64,000 nucleotides of DNA from NCBI RefSeq assembly GCF_051465645.1, contig NZ_CP195790.1, positions 3,844,001 to 3,908,000 of the forward strand. Direction: 5' to 3'. The translations under genes and the position numbers were made by a program. The stretch is from Planctomicrobium sp051465645. GTDB lineage: Bacteria; Planctomycetota; Planctomycetia; Planctomycetales; Planctomycetaceae. The notes under the pieces were generated by a model. That model worked only from the letters and a program-made list of their open reading frames with translations. It did not search any database and was not told the DNA's origin. Positions 18,147 to 27,359 of the stretch are shown here, one piece after another; position 1 is the stretch's first letter; every line of letters starts with the position of its first letter.

Positions 18147-19535
18147 CTAGCGACTGACCTGAGCTTCCGTTTTCAGAATCGTCGTCAAAGGAGCTCCCTT
18201 TGCTGATTCAAACGGGAATTTCAGAAGCTGAGCAATCGTGGCCGCGATATTGATGTTCTCGATCACCCCGAGTTCCACATCGTCCCGGATCCCGGCACCT
18301 GCAGCCACAAAAGTGGCGTTCATTTTGGGGTTCGTTGACAGGAAGCCATGTGTTCCCAACGTCCCCTTGCTGGCAATGACAACATCTTCACCAGTCGCTG
18401 TTGCTGCAAATCCATAGCCATCTTTGGCAGACAGAATCAGATCTGCCATCTGTGGATATTCGTCAGGTTGTGGAAGCCCATACTTCGAATACTGATCCGG
18501 AGTGACGACCTCAAGAATCCCTTCCTGGTCCTTGAACAGCTCAATAATTTTCTTGCGATCTTCGGCCGCAGTATCCGGGCGAGTCAGGTAGAGCATCGCA
18601 ATGCCCCCTTCAGGAACAATCATCGCATTGGCGGTTGCAATCTGATTGTTCTCGACAGTCAGCAATCCCGCTTTTCGCAGAGCAACGTTCGGGAGAATAG
18701 TGTTTGGAATTGAGATGAACCCGTGATCGGAGACAACCATCACAGCGGTCTGTTCACGGATCCCGGCATCATCGATCGCAGCAAGAATGTCACCAACGCA
18801 GGAATCTGCATAGGCCACAGCAGCATAGCCAGCATCAGTCAGCGGGCCATATCGATGGTGGATTCCATCAACGTTCAACAGGTGAACCAGCGTCAGGTTC
18901 GGCTTTTCCTTCTTGATCAGATGGCAAGCTGCCTGAGTCCAGATTCGATCTTTCGAGACCGTGCTCAACTTGGGAAACGCTTTGTGCGTTTCATCGCTCC
19001 AGAGACCTTCCGCTTTCATGCTTTCCAGCAAAGCAGGGGTCGTAAAAGTCAGAGTGTCTGGTGAGTCCGGGAAATCGTACTTGAGTGTCTGTGAGTTTCT
19101 GGTACATGGCCAGTTAATCCCCACGGATGTCATCGAGTGCTTCAAAGCAACGTCATAAATCGTCGGTGCGTGAACCAGAGCAGACTTGTCCGTCCGGCTG
19201 TTCACTTTCACAGGAATTCCGAGCCCTCCACGCTCCAGAACTCCGTTGAACAACACACCATGTGTCTCTGGACGAACGCCGGTCACGATGGACGTGTGAT
19301 TCGGCCAAGTCACGGAGGGGTTCGAAGCAATCATTCCCTCTGCCATCACGCCGCGTGCAGCGAGGCCGCGAATATTCGTCAGCGGGACGTTCGGATCTTT
19401 CAACAGATAGGCTGGCAAGCCGTCGACACAAATCACAACAACATGTTTTGCCTGAGCATCAGCGGCATGTCCCACGGAGACAACTCCAACGAGACAAAAC
19501 AGGCAGGCCGCCAACAGAGTCCGATACATCCTCAT
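18147..19535 (-). CDS. Exported type I phosphodiesterase/nucleotide pyrophosphatase
   Basis: A 462-residue alkaline-phosphatase-superfamily enzyme of the ectonucleotide pyrophosphatase/phosphodiesterase group. Residues 1-24 form a signal peptide ending GHA. The metal-binding VVICVDGL (Asp 38) and the nucleophile in NPSVTWPNHTSIVTG (probably Thr 76) are present, as are NVDGIHHRYGP, VVSDHGF and LGTHGF, which supply the remaining Asp and His ligands. It should hydrolyse phosphodiester or pyrophosphate bonds outside the cytoplasm; the substrate is unknown. An AGGTG sits just before the ATG, and a strong terminator lies downstream, so it is likely transcribed alone. Confidence 0.85.
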   Translation of the reverse strand: MRMYRTLLAACLFCLVGVVSVGHAADAQAKHVVVICVDGLPAYLLKDPNVPLTNIRGLAARGVMAEGMIASNPSVTWPNHTSIVTGVRPETHGVLFNGVLERGGLGIPVKVNSRTDKSALVHAPTIYDVALKHSMTSVGINWPCTRNSQTLKYDFPDSPDTLTFTTPALLESMKAEGLWSDETHKAFPKLSTVSKDRIWTQAACHLIKKEKPNLTLVHLLNVDGIHHRYGPLTDAGYAAVAYADSCVGDILAAIDDAGIREQTAVMVVSDHGFISIPNTILPNVALRKAGLLTVENNQIATANAMIVPEGGIAMLYLTRPDTAAEDRKKIIELFKDQEGILEVVTPDQYSKYGLPQPDEYPQMADLILSAKDGYGFAATATGEDVVIASKGTLGTHGFLSTNPKMNATFVAAGAGIRDDVELGVIENINIAATIAQLLKFPFESAKGAPLTTILKTEAQVSR

Positions 19536-19715
19536 GCTTCACCTCACATCTTCGAAAGTACAGAGCTCAAGCAGATAGTTGACAGGCAGGCCTGCGACGA
19601 AAAGCCAGATTCCAAGAATGTAAACACTCTCTTGAACTCGTTACGGGATGTCAACACAGAAGCAACTTCCGATAAGAGAGAGCGCAGCGGACCTTCCTGA
19701 GTTTCGAGAGGAAGC

Positions 19716-19775
19716 GTACCTGTCATCTGAAACCGGAGTATCACAGGTGACAGGTACCTGAGAGACAGGTGTCAC
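19716..19775. repeat. Inverted repeat cluster, GTACCTGTCA arms
   Basis: GTACCTGTCA (19716-19725) and TGACAGGTAC (19748-19757) form a perfect 10-bp inverted repeat with a 22-base spacer. A further pair, GTGACA (19747-19752) and TGTCAC (19770-19775), overlaps it. It lies between polX and the phosphodiesterase gene, both on the - strand. There is no T tract, so a protein-binding site or a degenerate repeat element is as likely as a terminator. Confidence 0.55.
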
Positions 19776-19801
19776 ACTCTTCACTGATGAGCATTCAAAG
19801 A

Positions 19802-21523
19802 TCAGTGATGATTCCGCAATAGCTTGCGGAACTCAGCAATTGGTTTCGTATTGGCAACATCGTTCTTCGTCAGTCCGGCCCGTCGCGCCTGATCGACTCC
19901 GTATTCCATGACGTCCAAGCCCACCTGCGAGTGAGCGTCAGTATTGATGACGATCGGGATCCCAAGATCACGAGCCGCAGCTGCATACAGATCATCCAGA
20001 TCAAGACGATTCGGGTGAGCGTTAATCTCCATCATGACGCCATGATCTGCCGCCGCTTTCAACAGCTCTGCGTAGTCAATATCAGCCCCAACTCGGCGAC
20101 CAATCAGCCGTCCGCTCGGGTGTCCAATGGCACTCACATTGGGGTTACGGATGGCATTCAGCAGTCGCAACATAATCTGATCGCGCGGTTGCTTCAGACC
20201 GTAATGCAAGACGGCGATCACCCAGTCCGCTTCCGCAAGCACATCGTCAGGCAAATCCATTTCAGCGTTTTCGAGGATGTCACATTCGATCCCCAGCAGA
20301 ACGTCGATGTCGCTGTACTCTTCGCGGATGGTTCGAATCTCATCCCAATGCTTCCGCAATCGATTCGCATCCAGACCGTTTGCCATCGAGACCCGTTTTG
20401 AATGGTCTGTAATCGCGATGTACTTCAGACCACGCTCTCTGGCAGCTTCGATCATCTCGCGAATCGTCGCTGTTCCATCCGTAGCAGTCGTATGCATATG
20501 AAGATCACCCCGAATGTCTTTCAGCGTGATCAATCTTGGCAGAGCATTCTTTTCTGCGAGCTCAATCTCGCCTCGATTCTCTCGCAGCTCTGGAGAGATC
20601 CAGGGAAGCCCGAGAGCGGAATAAATCTCTTCTTCAGTCCGCCCGGCAATGCGTTCTTCACCGCGAAACAGACCATACTCGTTCAGCTTCAGATCCCGCT
20701 CCGTTGCCCGACGCCGAATGACGATGTTGTGCTCTTTGGAACCGGTGAAGTATTGCAGTGCCGCCCCGAACGATTCCTCAGGGACAACACGCAGGTCGAG
20801 TTCCAGATGATCACGCAATCGAACCCGTTGCTTGGTCGGCCCGCGAGACAACTCTTCGGAGACCAAAGGAAGACTGGCAAGCAGATTCATTGCATCGTCA
20901 GGTGTGCTCGACGTCACAAGAATATCGAGGTCTCCACACGTTTCCTTCCGACGCCGACAACTTCCGGCGATCGCGGCGTGAGTCACACTTGGGAGCGACT
21001 GCAGGGCGGCAAGAATCTGCTCCGCTGCAAATCTCGCCTCGGAAATCAGCACGCGCTGGCCAAATTGGCTCAACTGTTCAATCGATGCGAGAATCGACTG
21101 TTCCGTCTTCTTCCCGAACCCCTTGAGTGCTGAGACTCGTCCCGCTTCGGCTGCTGCCTTGAGATCGGCCGGCCCCTGTACTTGTAACTCTCGATGAAGA
21201 ATGGCAGCCTTCTTGGGCCCGACCCCCGGGAGATTCATGATCTGCAACAGTCCCGGTGGAAACTCTGCTCGAAGCTCATTGAGCAGTTCGAATGAACCAT
21301 CAGTTACCAGCTGCGTAATTTTCGTTGCGATGTCCTTGCCAATCCCAGGCAGGTTCAACAGGTCAGCCGGATTTCCAAGTGCGAGTTCCTCAATGGACTC
21401 CACCGAATCTTCAACAGTGCGAGCCGCATTTCGATAGGCACGCACACGAAACGAATTCGCCCCCTGCATCTCCAGAAGCATGGCTGTTTCTTCCAGAAGG
21501 TGGGCAATTTCGTGATTCTGCAT
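19802..21523 (-). CDS. polX: Family X DNA polymerase with PHP domain (PolX)
   Basis: A 573-residue protein with the full bacterial PolX architecture. Helix-hairpin-helix repeats occur near residues 55-65 and 95-105 (LNLPGIGK, MNLPGVGPKK) with another GFGKKT at about 135. The nucleotidyltransferase site has GSCRRRKETCGDLDIL with Asp 198 and Asp 200, and ELDLRVV with Asp 243. The C-terminal PHP domain begins at GDLHMHTTATDG (about 339-350) and ends with NTDAHS near 535; it gives Mn-dependent 3'-5' exonuclease and AP-endonuclease activities in studied members. It should act in gap filling during base excision repair. Confidence 0.93.
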   Translation of the reverse strand: MQNHEIAHLLEETAMLLEMQGANSFRVRAYRNAARTVEDSVESIEELALGNPADLLNLPGIGKDIATKITQLVTDGSFELLNELRAEFPPGLLQIMNLPGVGPKKAAILHRELQVQGPADLKAAAEAGRVSALKGFGKKTEQSILASIEQLSQFGQRVLISEARFAAEQILAALQSLPSVTHAAIAGSCRRRKETCGDLDILVTSSTPDDAMNLLASLPLVSEELSRGPTKQRVRLRDHLELDLRVVPEESFGAALQYFTGSKEHNIVIRRRATERDLKLNEYGLFRGEERIAGRTEEEIYSALGLPWISPELRENRGEIELAEKNALPRLITLKDIRGDLHMHTTATDGTATIREMIEAARERGLKYIAITDHSKRVSMANGLDANRLRKHWDEIRTIREEYSDIDVLLGIECDILENAEMDLPDDVLAEADWVIAVLHYGLKQPRDQIMLRLLNAIRNPNVSAIGHPSGRLIGRRVGADIDYAELLKAAADHGVMMEINAHPNRLDLDDLYAAAARDLGIPIVINTDAHSQVGLDVMEYGVDQARRAGLTKNDVANTKPIAEFRKLLRNHH

Positions 21524-21540
21524 GGCAATAGCAATGGATG

Positions 21541-21583
21541 GAGAAGAAAGCAGGGGAGCCTTCCAAAATGAAAGGCTCCCCTG
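21541..21583 (-). terminator. Terminator after the coiled-coil gene
   Basis: On the - strand a perfect 12-bp stem (CAGGGGAGCCTT with AAGGCTCCCCTG, 9-base loop, 21551-21583) is followed by the T-rich CTTTCTTCTC. It separates the coiled-coil gene from polX, so the two are probably separate transcripts. Confidence 0.8.
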
Positions 21584-21641
21584 AAGTTTATCAAATTTGA
21601 ACAGTCACAGTTGCTTCCAACTGCGATTCCAGAAGCAGAAC

Positions 21642-23162
21642 TTACCGTCCGTTTGACATGGACTTTGGTGTCGAACCGCTGGAATCAAAACGAGATGAGG
21701 ACTTTGGAATCGGCAGACGATTCGCTGCATCTGGTTTCTCAACAGTCGCGGTTGGCTTCAAGCCAGATTTCAATGGATATCCCTTGGAATCGCTATCGAG
21801 CAATCGCAGCTGCTGTTCGTATCCCATGTAGTTCAGGAAGTCACGGAAGTTGACAATCTTAATCCCCTTGCGGGTCGCTTCTTTTGTCAGCTCTTCATAT
21901 TCCTTGATGACCTTCAGAATTTCTTCCTGCTTCTGAGTGTCACTCCCTGGGAAATCCGTTGGATCTTCCAACCGACCAATCACAAGGAACTTGGTTTTGA
22001 CCGAGAGCTGACCATTCTCAGGAACTCGGTTTCCGGCGTCATCAATTTCCAGTTCGACAGCAGCACCGGAGTTGGAAAGAGTGGATCGCAACAGTTCGCG
22101 ATCGCTCTTCTCGTCACCGTTCATGTCAACAACGCCAACGAACGAGAAGAATTCCTTCTGTCCTTTGGACCAGGCTGGTGAGTAGATCGGATCATCAGCC
22201 TGAATTGGACGGGAAATGTCTTCGGTCAGAATACGTGCTTCTGCAAGATGCGGCCCACGAATCTTTGTGACTTCGATCTTGGCTTTGATGTCTGCGTTAC
22301 CGCGACCAACTCCCTGATGCCCCTTGGTATAAACCGAGAACGTGACCTGACTGCGGAGTCCGTCATCAGAACCCAGATTGATCCAGACAGCTCTGGTGGT
22401 GTTATCGACCCGAACGATCGCTCCATCAGCTTTGTCGAAGCTCAAATCTTCCAGCTTATTCAAACGCTCACGCATGTAGCCAATGACACGTTCGTAGTCG
22501 CGTGACTCTTCGTCTTTCTTCTTACGAAGAGCGTCGAGTTCGTCTCGCAGGGTTTCCTTTTCACGCTGTTCACGGCGAAATTCTTCTCGCCACTTTCCGA
22601 TGTCGCGATCTTTTTCTGCAACCAGTTCGTTACGCTGGGCAACGAGATCCTGCAATTGCTTTTCCGATCCAGATTGAGATTCCTGGATTTCGGCGATGCG
22701 ACGCATATGAGCCTGCTGTTCCTGAGTCATTTCAGTCTGAACATTTGCGAGCTCAGTCTGACGTTCACGGATGTGAGACTCGGATGTGTTCAGAGCAGAA
22801 CGCAGGCTTTGAAGAGTTGCTGCCACTGTCGGGCTGGCTGGACTTGGTTGAACCTGTTCACGACCAAAAGCAGCCAGATCGCGTTTCAGCGCACCTGTCA
22901 CAGTGTTCGGGTTGGTTTCGTCCTCTCCTCCAATGGTTGGAAAGTCGGGATAACCCAGCTTGCGTTTCAGCAGAGTAATATCGTCTTCAGCAACGCGACG
23001 TTCGTTCTCGGCACGATTCGCTTTATCGTTAGCGGCATCGAGCTGAGAAAGTGTTTCAGCTTGCTTCTTGTAATTGAGATAGCAGACCAACGCCAGAATT
23101 AACGTGGTCATCACAAAAACGATCAGTGAGAAGTGAACCGCTGTTGGCTTGGACGAGGCCAT
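21642..23162 (-). CDS. Membrane-anchored coiled-coil protein, unknown function
   Basis: A 506-residue protein not assigned to a known family. It has one N-terminal membrane helix (about residues 9-27), a charged coiled coil from about 30-60, and again from about 110-235 (Glu/Arg/Gln-rich with heptad-like Leu). A beta-rich part follows (DGAIVRVDNTTRAVWINLGSDDG..., about 240-320) that recalls the C-terminal barrels of MreC or FlgT. Next comes a segment with FSFVGVVDMNGD, a GAAVELEID strand, FLVIGRLEDP and a late IKIVNFRDFLNYMGY, a pattern reminiscent of a BRCT-type fold. These fold likenesses are inferences. An AGGGGAA ribosome site precedes the ATG. The tail is Ser/Lys/Pro-rich. Confidence 0.75.
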   Translation of the reverse strand: MASSKPTAVHFSLIVFVMTTLILALVCYLNYKKQAETLSQLDAANDKANRAENERRVAEDDITLLKRKLGYPDFPTIGGEDETNPNTVTGALKRDLAAFGREQVQPSPASPTVAATLQSLRSALNTSESHIRERQTELANVQTEMTQEQQAHMRRIAEIQESQSGSEKQLQDLVAQRNELVAEKDRDIGKWREEFRREQREKETLRDELDALRKKKDEESRDYERVIGYMRERLNKLEDLSFDKADGAIVRVDNTTRAVWINLGSDDGLRSQVTFSVYTKGHQGVGRGNADIKAKIEVTKIRGPHLAEARILTEDISRPIQADDPIYSPAWSKGQKEFFSFVGVVDMNGDEKSDRELLRSTLSNSGAAVELEIDDAGNRVPENGQLSVKTKFLVIGRLEDPTDFPGSDTQKQEEILKVIKEYEELTKEATRKGIKIVNFRDFLNYMGYEQQLRLLDSDSKGYPLKSGLKPTATVEKPDAANRLPIPKSSSRFDSSGSTPKSMSNGR

Positions 23163-23795
23163 CGAATTCCCCTGTGTGTCAGATGATTTCTGACAGAGAA
23201 AAAAGGGTGTCTACGCGCCGCCATCCATGCACGCTCGCGCTGATCAAACTAATTCAGTATACGGATCTAAATTGCCGCGACTTTGCGCGAAGCTGATAAA
23301 AATCAGAACTTCGCATTCTGGATGCCGGAGGCGGTCTCTTCACAACTCTCGAATGTCGCTGTCAGGAGACTTCCGCTGCTCGCTGAAACATCCCCGAGAA
23401 GACTCGGCGAGTTCAGGCAACCAGCATCGTTCCTGAAGAATCGACACTCTCGCCTATTCTTTCTCGATCAAGTCGCCGCCGAACTTCAACGAAGTCAATG
23501 CGAAGCGTATAACCGCTACACCCAACGAACATGAAGAGGACAGCACAGAGCGAGCCGTAAACTCACGAGAGACGAAAATCTCCACTTCAGTCTACGCAGA
23601 TTGCCATTGCCGTCAAGGAGATCTTGCGCAATCTACCGCACTCATACTAACTTGCGTCGAAAAGACTTTTACGGACCCTGTCCTAATCGGCACAGCCAGA
23701 CACGATCGCAACAGACCAAACCAACGTAGCATTCACTCCAGACAACACAATCGCGCCGAGTCGCACTCCCGATTACAGTCTGTTGTGGACCGAGA
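23163..23795. other. Intergenic region, no gene supported
   Basis: About 630 bases between the coiled-coil gene and the end of hemA (both -). Short frames on the + strand (for example 23227-23436) look like noise. It must hold the coiled-coil gene promoter. No hairpin with a T tract was found after hemA. Confidence 0.5.
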
Positions 23796-25076
23796 TTAAT
23801 CGTTGAGCTGAAACAACCGCTTAATCGTACTGATCATACCATGTGGAGTACCTGTACGGGCTTCGTCCCGTAGTGTCTCCAACGGAGGATGTAGAAGCTT
23901 GTTCATAACGCGATAGATCGATTTTTCGATCGCCTGACGTTCCCGGTCCCCGAGATCCGGCAACTTTCGAAACAGGATCTCTAATTCCTGTCGACTGACC
24001 TCTTCCCAGTTTTCACGCAGACGCTTCACAATCGGGCCTGTCGCCTTGTGATAGACGTCCCTCATGAACTTTGAGGTTTCTTCCTCAATGATACGTCTGG
24101 CCTGCTGAATCTCGAGAACCCTTTTCTTGCGATTGCGTTCGCAAGTCGATTCGAGGTCGTCGATATCGTACAGGAAGATTCCGTCATCGATGTTTCCGAC
24201 GGTCGGTTCCACATCACGAGGAGCCCCCAGATCCAGCATGAACAGCGGTCGCGGACCACTCTCCCTCCGAACGGCTTTCATCAGGTCGGCCGTAATCACC
24301 GGACGCTCAGCTCCGGTCGTGCTCACAATGACATCTGCTCGACCGAGACAGCGTTGAAGCTCCTCCCACGAGTAGGCGACGCCATTGAATTCCGCTGCAA
24401 TTCGCTGAGCCCGTTCGAGGCTCCGATTACAGACATTGATTTCCCGAACACCTTCTCCCTGCAGGTAGACAAGCGTTTCGGTCGCCATTTCGCCAGCCCC
24501 GACAACGAGGACGGACTTGTCGTCGAACCGGTCGAAAATGCTTTTGCCAAACTCTCCGACGGCCACGCTCGCAATCGAAACCTTGCCTTCAGACAGTTTG
24601 GTTTCGGTCCGCACACGTCCGGAGACGGAAATCGCACGCTGAAAGAGGGCGCTGGTCAACGGGCCGTTGGCATCTGTCCGTAAAGCGATCTCGTACGCCG
24701 ACTTAATCTGATTAACGATCTGACTTTCGCCAAGCACCATGCTGTCGATGCTGGAAGCAACCTCAAACAGGTGACGAACAGCGTCCGGGCCTTGATACTC
24801 CAGCATTTCATTCAGCAGAGTCTCCATCGGAAGCTGATGGAAATCTGCGAGGAACCGAATCAGCTCGCGATGTTCAGGAGCATCTGCCGGATCTTCCTGT
24901 GCGCAATAGAGTTCCACACGATTGCAGGTTGAAATCACAACATGCTCTGATCGTGGAAACCGTGTTCGCAGTTCGCTGTATGCCCGTTCCAGCGACTCCG
25001 AGGATGGAAACGCAAGTCGTTCCCGAACAGTGAGATCCGCCGACTGGTGATTGCAGTAAACAACACGAACGTTCAT
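23796..25076 (-). CDS. hemA: Glutamyl-tRNA reductase
   Basis: A 426-residue enzyme that reduces glutamyl-tRNA(Glu) to glutamate-1-semialdehyde with NADPH, the first step of C5-pathway tetrapyrrole synthesis. The catalytic Cys 51 lies in ISTCNRVELY. SSIDSMVLGESQIVNQIK is the signature of the catalytic domain, VLVVGAGEMATETL is the NADPH-binding loop, and VIVSTTGAERPVI and LFMLDLGAPRDVEP complete the dehydrogenase domain. The C-terminal helical dimerisation domain is present. The ATG overlaps the stop of the HemX-like gene by four bases (ATGA), so the two are translationally coupled. Confidence 0.96.
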   Translation of the reverse strand: MNVRVVYCNHQSADLTVRERLAFPSSESLERAYSELRTRFPRSEHVVISTCNRVELYCAQEDPADAPEHRELIRFLADFHQLPMETLLNEMLEYQGPDAVRHLFEVASSIDSMVLGESQIVNQIKSAYEIALRTDANGPLTSALFQRAISVSGRVRTETKLSEGKVSIASVAVGEFGKSIFDRFDDKSVLVVGAGEMATETLVYLQGEGVREINVCNRSLERAQRIAAEFNGVAYSWEELQRCLGRADVIVSTTGAERPVITADLMKAVRRESGPRPLFMLDLGAPRDVEPTVGNIDDGIFLYDIDDLESTCERNRKKRVLEIQQARRIIEEETSKFMRDVYHKATGPIVKRLRENWEEVSRQELEILFRKLPDLGDRERQAIEKSIYRVMNKLLHPPLETLRDEARTGTPHGMISTIKRLFQLND

Positions 25077-25936
25077 GGGTTCCCTCCTGCCTGCTGGGGA
25101 GAGGAAAATCCGTGAATAATGTCAGCACTTCCAATCTTCATGGCGAGCAGAGTCAGCACCATGAAGACACAGCCGAGAATCGTTCTGAAAGCAACCAGAC
25201 GGCCGGTCGGGTTCTTCGCCCCCAGCATCCAGCCAAATAACAATGCCATCACCACCCACATCACGGCATTGATAACAACCGTGGTACTCAAGAGATCAAC
25301 CGGGTGCTCTCCCTTCTTGGAGAGATAAATCATCCAGAGACCGGTGGCCATGCCCAATGTCTGCAATGGAACGGAGACGATGACCAACCACCAGTTAATC
25401 CGGCTCAGCCGTTCGAGACTCAGCAGATGCAGCGCTGGTAACTCAACCTGTTTACTCTTCAGCCGATAATGCTGCACCAGATACATAAGGCTTGCCAGAC
25501 AGGCGAGAAGAACTCCCAAGATCCCGATCGACCAGAGAGTGGCGTGCAACATGCTCCACCATCGCATCTGCGACACCTGCGGAATCGGGACGCGACTGGT
25601 AAACGGCGCAACTCCAATCAGCAGAAGCACGATCGGAATCGCAAAGATTCCCAGAGAAAGCTTCGGACTCCAGAGCTGCACTCCCAGATAGAGAGCCATC
25701 GCGAGCCAGGCCGAAACCAGCATCCAGTCGTAAGTGGAACTCAGTAATGGGGGAAGGTCATGTAGCTGACTCCGTCCCAGCAGATAAGTGGTATGTGCCA
25801 CAAATCCTGCGATCCCAAACAGCAATGTCCCAATCCGTGCGGCCGTTGTTCGGCGCGCAAATTGAGTCAGCTCCAAGGCGAGTGCCACCAGGTAGCTGCA
25901 CAAAAAACAGATTAGTGAGACGTTATAAATGTACAT
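25073..25936 (-). CDS. HemX/CcsA-like cytochrome c assembly membrane protein
   Basis: A 287-residue protein with about eight membrane helices and the family pattern of CcsA/HemX proteins. It has LSSTYDWMLVSAWLAMALYLG, an LHATLWSIGILGVLLACLASLMYLVQ core and a late LFGWMLGAKNPTGR. The WWD motif typical of the haem-handling CcsA is not evident, so the HemX subgroup, often encoded beside hemA and thought to affect glutamyl-tRNA reductase level, is the better fit. It is the first gene of the operon; its TGA overlaps the hemA ATG. Its start codon lies in a duplicated 13-base sequence (see 25932-25958). Confidence 0.8.
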   Translation of the reverse strand: MYIYNVSLICFLCSYLVALALELTQFARRTTAARIGTLLFGIAGFVAHTTYLLGRSQLHDLPPLLSSTYDWMLVSAWLAMALYLGVQLWSPKLSLGIFAIPIVLLLIGVAPFTSRVPIPQVSQMRWWSMLHATLWSIGILGVLLACLASLMYLVQHYRLKSKQVELPALHLLSLERLSRINWWLVIVSVPLQTLGMATGLWMIYLSKKGEHPVDLLSTTVVINAVMWVVMALLFGWMLGAKNPTGRLVAFRTILGCVFMVLTLLAMKIGSADIIHGFSSPQQAGGNP

Positions 25937-25958
25937 TCACACAACTACATTCACACAA
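25932..25958 (-). promoter_or_regulatory. Tandemly duplicated start region with ATG-TAG start-stop
   Basis: Read on the - strand, TTGTGTGAATGTA occurs twice in tandem, 14 bases apart. The upstream copy (25946-25958) reads ATG immediately followed by TAG. The downstream copy (25932-25944) supplies the actual ATG of the HemX-like gene (25934-25936). A ribosome starting at the first ATG would stop at once. Whether this tunes heme-operon translation is an inference. Confidence 0.6.
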
Positions 25959-26614
25959 TTCTGATCACGTTGGCAGGAATCAGAGACCGCTCTTCAACGC
26001 TGGTTCCCGAAACAAATGACCTGACTGTCTTCCTGCGTTCCCTGAATTTCACAGCAAACAAAAAACGCCGCAACCAATTTCATCACAACGAATTCATGAA
26101 TTCGTAAGCACAAATTGTCACCGAGATGCTGTCGTGCTGCAATCGTAGGGACGAAATCGGATTCGTCTATGATTTCGTTCCAAAACGGCACCGTCAACCG
26201 GGGGCCCCAATCTGGTTGCCCCCTCTCGAACCTGAGACGGAGTCTTCAGGTTCGTCGTTACTTCCGTGTGTATCCCGAGTTTCAACTCAATTGTACCTTT
26301 AAAACCACCTGCGAGTCGAACTTTTCGAGTGTTCTGAAATCCTCACGACTCGGCGGATCAGTCGACCTGAACGGCACCCCACCTGAAAATGTGCGGCCTT
26401 GGTGGCGAATTCCTGATGTAAGCGAACCTTGCAATCCGATAGCCCTAAGTATTGCGGCCGGACTTGCGCGCTGAATGATTCTGCCCAGACAGCAGAAATC
26501 ACCTGAACGTCGCGAGTTCCGGAAACGACCGCCCAATACAAACTTCGCTCAGCAGAAAACTACGGATAGACCCCTGCGGTCTAGCGGATATCGGGACAGC
26601 CAGGGAGGGTTGCC
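25959..26614. other. Divergent promoter region, heme operon and methyltransferase
   Basis: About 660 bases between the heme operon (-) and the methyltransferase gene (+). It holds the 18-bp palindrome at 26088-26105. Frames on both strands at 26115-26541 have no recognisable content and lie opposite one another, so they are not called. Confidence 0.5.
26088..26105. promoter_or_regulatory. 18-bp perfect palindrome, candidate operator
   Basis: ACGAATTCATGAATTCGT is a perfect 18-bp palindrome in the divergent intergenic region, 152 bases upstream of the HemX-like start codon and about 510 bases before the methyltransferase. Its length and AT-rich centre fit a binding site for a dimeric regulator. 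No regulator gene adjoins it, so the link to heme control is only positional. Confidence 0.5.
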
Positions 26615-27238
26615 ATGTCAGAGACATTCAAAGTTGAAGTTTCTCAAGGCCAGTTGAACCTCATCGCCAAGCGCTACGGCGTGAACGCCGGCTGCTCGCT
26701 GCTCGATGTTGGCTGCGGGGACGGTGAGTGGGTCTTGAAATTGCGTGGACGCGGCGCCACCGTTCAAGGCATTGAAGAACGCCACCTCACAAGTGCCCCC
26801 CAGAGCGACGCCATCGCAATTGGATCTCCAGCTGCGAACCTGCCGGGCGGTGTTCAGTCATTCGACCGAGTGCTGTTTCGCGGAACCAGCCTGATCGGCG
26901 CGGACGCATTCCATCCAGAGCTGATGATCGCACTGGCAAACATGGGATCCATGCTGAAGCCTCACGGGCGGCTGGTCATCCCGATCAACAACACCAATGA
27001 AGCCGAGATTGCCCGTTGGCAGTCGATGCTCTCCAGTTTCCCTGGCACCGTCCGCACTCGCAACCTGACTGGTGGTATCGCAGCTTACCTGACGCTGTCA
27101 TTCCTCTTCGGCGGCAACGCGAAAATCACAGTTGTGGACCTCAACATCCAGAACAAGCAGATTTCGAAACTGGAATGGCACAAACTCGCACGAGAAGCCG
27201 TTCTCAAACAGATGAACAAAGCACAGGAAGCCGCGTAA
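26615..27238 (+). CDS. Class I SAM-dependent methyltransferase-like protein
   Basis: A 207-residue protein with a Rossmann-type methyltransferase start: SLLDVGCGDGEWVLKLRGRG (residues about 29-48) is motif I with its GxGxG-like loop, followed by an acidic residue at the end of strand 2 (GIEER). The later motifs are weak, although LKPHGRLVIPI matches the strand before motif III. Substrate unknown. The ribosome site GGGAGG lies seven bases before ATG 26615. A hairpin terminator follows the gene, and the next gene converges on it. Confidence 0.7.
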   Translation: MSETFKVEVSQGQLNLIAKRYGVNAGCSLLDVGCGDGEWVLKLRGRGATVQGIEERHLTSAPQSDAIAIGSPAANLPGGVQSFDRVLFRGTSLIGADAFHPELMIALANMGSMLKPHGRLVIPINNTNEAEIARWQSMLSSFPGTVRTRNLTGGIAAYLTLSFLFGGNAKITVVDLNIQNKQISKLEWHKLAREAVLKQMNKAQEAA

Positions 27239-27272
27239 GTCTCAGGACGAACAGCTTCAACTGATAAAATTC

Positions 27273-27318
27273 AACTCCCCGGACAATGCAGAGAACCTGC
27301 AATGTTCGAGGAGTTTTC
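27273..27318 (+). terminator. Hairpin terminator after the methyltransferase gene
   Basis: A 19-position stem with two mismatches and one wobble (arms start AACTCC and end GGAGTT, loop near 27292-27297) is followed by TTTTC. It lies 35 bases after the stop and between convergent genes, so it may serve both. Confidence 0.6.
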
Positions 27319-27359
27319 TGCTTTCCGGCTCTCGACACGACTGAGCAACAAACCTGTGG

